DNA of 7,154 nt from Myxococcota bacterium (GTDB lineage Bacteria > Myxococcota_C > UBA6777): positions 1 through 7,154 of the forward strand of contig CAUJFU010000246.1 of NCBI GenBank assembly GCA_963169055.1, written 5' to 3'. The translations under genes and the position numbers were made by a program. The notes below the pieces were generated by a model. It worked only from the letters and a program-made list of their open reading frames with translations, was not told where the DNA came from and ran no database searches. Below, one piece after another: positions 5,818 through 7,154 of this stretch. Numbering within the stretch: the first letter of the stretch is position 1; the number at the start of each line of letters is the position of its first letter.

Positions 5818-6885
5818 ATGTCGCGTTATCGAGGAAGGCCCGAGCGTTACGAAGTGCGAGAAGGTTATCGAGGCGAAGTATACCCACGTCAAACGGGGCC
5901 GAATATGGCGTGGTTTTGGGTGATCGCGGCTTTGGTGGTGGTTGCGGGTGTGGTGGCGTATATGTTTTTTTCGATAACAGATGCGCCGCAACCGATGGTC
6001 GGGCGTTATATCAGTGGGCAGCCTTATCAAAGAGGGGGGGGGCCAACCTCGATGCCATCGCATCCAGCGATGCAAGCGGTCGAGGTGGGCGATCCGAAGA
6101 TCGATCTCAAGTCGGTGGAGGAGGCGTTGTGGACCACCAAGGGCAAAGACGAGAAGGATTTTGAAGGATGGATGAAGCGTTTTGAGGACGAAGTCAACGC
6201 GATCTATTTTGCGACGTTGAAGCGCCAGAAACCGAACGCCGATCCGACTACGTTGTTGCCCAAGCCTGTGCGTGTGGATCCCAAACGCAACAACGACCTG
6301 CTCACTTTGTACGGATACATCGACGAAAACAACAAACCCGGCTATCAAAATGGCGAAGACAAGCTGATCTTTGCTTTTCAACAAACCAAGCCGTACAACA
6401 AAGACACGCGGCAGCTTGCGTACTCTTTGCGCGATGGTTCGGGTTATTACTATCGCCAACCCGATTACGCTTATCCGGTCTCGGCGGGGATGACGCCCTT
6501 CTTTGTGGGATTTTTCTTGTATCCGATGATCTGGCATGCCGTGTGGTGGCGAGCGTCTTTTGGTTGGTATGGATCGCCGTACTGGTGGCGTGGTGGGGCG
6601 TTTGCGGGTCGTTATGGCTATTATTATGGCCGTTATCCCGCGTACTACGGGCATTATCGAACGACGTACTATTCACATCATCGACCGATGGGTTGGAATC
6701 GCGGGGTGTATTATCGCCGAGACCCGAGCGGACGCTATGTTGCGCCCGGGGCGGCTGCGCGTTATCGGCGTTCGCAGTCTTACGGTGGGGCGCGTTACGG
6801 GAGTCCAACGGGCGGTTCGCGTTATGGCGGTGGGGGTCGTACTTACGGTGGTTCGCGCAGCGGGGGCGGCGGCGGGAAGTGGTGA
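5818..6885 (+). CDS. Unrecognised single-pass membrane protein with Tyr/Trp/Gly-rich C-terminal half
   Basis: I do not recognise the family of this 355-residue protein. The start has a strong purine-rich ribosome-binding site (GGAGG at 5808-5812). Residues 1-29 are polar and Arg-rich, suggesting a cytoplasmic N-terminus. Residues 30-52 form a clear transmembrane helix (FWVIAALVVVAGVVAYMFF). About 90-215 is a charged, probably folded domain (WTTKGKDEKDFEGWMKRFEDE near 105-125, LLTLYGYIDENNKPGYQNGEDKL near 161-183). Residues 223-244 are again hydrophobic and could be a second membrane segment. From about 245 to 300 the chain is packed with Tyr, Trp, Gly and Arg. The last 40 residues carry RYGS/RYGGG/TYGGS-type repeats ending GGGGGKW. 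Such tails are often disordered and may self-associate or interact with cell-wall polymers, but this is inference. Nine consecutive G at 6034-6042 encode Gly73-75. Confidence 0.8.
   Translation: MSRYRGRPERYEVREGYRGEVYPRQTGPNMAWFWVIAALVVVAGVVAYMFFSITDAPQPMVGRYISGQPYQRGGGPTSMPSHPAMQAVEVGDPKIDLKSVEEALWTTKGKDEKDFEGWMKRFEDEVNAIYFATLKRQKPNADPTTLLPKPVRVDPKRNNDLLTLYGYIDENNKPGYQNGEDKLIFAFQQTKPYNKDTRQLAYSLRDGSGYYYRQPDYAYPVSAGMTPFFVGFFLYPMIWHAVWWRASFGWYGSPYWWRGGAFAGRYGYYYGRYPAYYGHYRTTYYSHHRPMGWNRGVYYRRDPSGRYVAPGAAARYRRSQSYGGARYGSPTGGSRYGGGGRTYGGSRSGGGGGKW
6034..6042 (+). repeat. Nine-base G homopolymer inside the membrane-protein gene
   Basis: The run lies in frame as GGG GGG GGG, codons 73-75, just after the transmembrane helix. 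Loss of one G would shift reading to a frame that stops at 6175. Gain of one G would shift to a frame that stops at 6164. Either change removes the aromatic domain. Tracts of this kind are classic slippage sites in phase-variable genes, but they are also common places for sequencing errors. Confidence 0.8.
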
Positions 6886-7044
6886 TGCGAATGGGCGTTT
6901 GGAAAGACTCATCCGATCTCCGAGAGAAGTGTGATCGAAGGGTAGGTGCGATCCGCTGTAGACGCCCTGTCCTTGGGCAACCACGGGGGGGCTAACACTC
7001 GGACACTTCGTCTGTGCTGTCGGAAAGACAACACGTTTGTACGT

Positions 7045-7084
7045 AAAAAGGCAAGCAAAACGCAAAAAAGCGGAGGTTGCTTGC
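7045..7084 (-). terminator. Rho-independent-like terminator for minus-strand transcription
   Basis: On the minus strand GCAAGCAA (7084-7077) pairs perfectly with TTGCTTGC (7058-7051) and is followed directly by CTTTTT (7050-7045). Inside the 18-base loop a small CGC/GCG pair can extend the structure. It lies 12 bases beyond a minus-strand stop codon at 7099-7097, which supports its role. On the plus strand no T-run follows the hairpin. Confidence 0.6.
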
Positions 7085-7096
7085 TCGAACAACTGC

Positions 7097-7154
7097 TCAT
7101 ACAAACTTCTGTGGTTGTGTGAGCAGGTCCGTTCGCTGCTCGATGTCCCGATAC
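7097..7154 (-). CDS. C-terminal tail of a minus-strand gene entering from the right (partial)
   Basis: From the window edge the minus strand reads 18 codons (YRDIEQRTDLLTQPQKFV) to TGA at 7099-7097. The mix of charged and hydrophobic residues is protein-like, and a terminator-like hairpin follows 12 bases later. The fragment is too short to identify. A competing plus-strand frame is open from 6962 to the edge and ends with a protein-like VRSLLDVPI, but it has no ATG start and would run through the hairpin. The minus-strand reading is preferred, not proven. Confidence 0.45.
   Translation of the reverse strand, partial: YRDIEQRTDLLTQPQKFV

Noticed and set aside
5407-6654. Long minus-strand open frame (415 codons) opposite the membrane-protein gene
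   Set aside because: It is His/Arg/Pro-rich with no domain-like pattern, spans two plus-strand genes and the gap between them, and lies antisense to a frame with a strong ribosome-binding site and transmembrane helix.
6962-7154. Plus-strand frame open to the right edge with protein-like sequence at its end
   Set aside because: It has no ATG, only a TTG without a good ribosome-binding site, and it passes through a terminator-like hairpin. The minus-strand tail fits better, though only moderately.

Overview
The window holds seven protein-coding regions that I consider real. Two of them are cut by the window edges. There are also a few regulatory elements. Base composition is moderate in GC (judged by eye), and GTG/TTG-rich, G-rich codons are common on the + strand. 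Clear Shine-Dalgarno sequences precede nearly every start. One protein has an exported parallel beta-helix architecture and two others carry N-terminal hydrophobic signals, which suggests a Gram-negative-type bacterium. A deltaproteobacterial or myxobacterial-like lineage is a guess from gene flavour, not something the sequence proves. No rRNA, tRNA, CRISPR array, transposase or phage gene was seen.

Layout. At the left edge (846 to 1, minus strand) is the N-terminal 282 residues of a secreted right-handed parallel beta-helix protein that runs off the window. A 388-base divergent intergenic region (847-1234) separates it from a plus-strand M20-family metallohydrolase (1235-2617). After 63 bases, which contain a three-copy short repeat ending in a ribosome-binding site, comes a CgeB/DUF3880-like glycosyltransferase (2681-3718), possibly co-transcribed with the hydrolase. 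It converges, with a 15-base gap, on a minus-strand LysR-type regulator (3734-4630).

The LysR gene has an AT-rich promoter with a consensus TATAAT box embedded in a long palindrome (4673-4701). A second perfect palindrome lies in its leader (4654-4670). Divergently transcribed from it is an unrecognised exported protein (4817-5536). A G-rich 281-base gap follows, then an unrecognised membrane protein (5818-6885) with one N-terminal transmembrane helix and an unusually Tyr/Trp/Gly-rich C-terminal half. That gene contains a run of nine G residues that would truncate it on slippage. At the right edge, a short minus-strand reading frame ends at 7097 and is followed by a hairpin plus T-run that reads as a terminator for minus-strand transcription entering from outside the window.

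How the genes work together. No single pathway links them. The hydrolase and glycosyltransferase may form a two-gene unit. The LysR regulator and the exported protein share a control region, so the regulator may govern its own gene and that neighbour. The two unrecognised envelope proteins (4817-5536 and 5818-6885) follow each other on one strand and are the least explained part of the window. I found nothing that amounts to a defence system or other multi-gene novel system.
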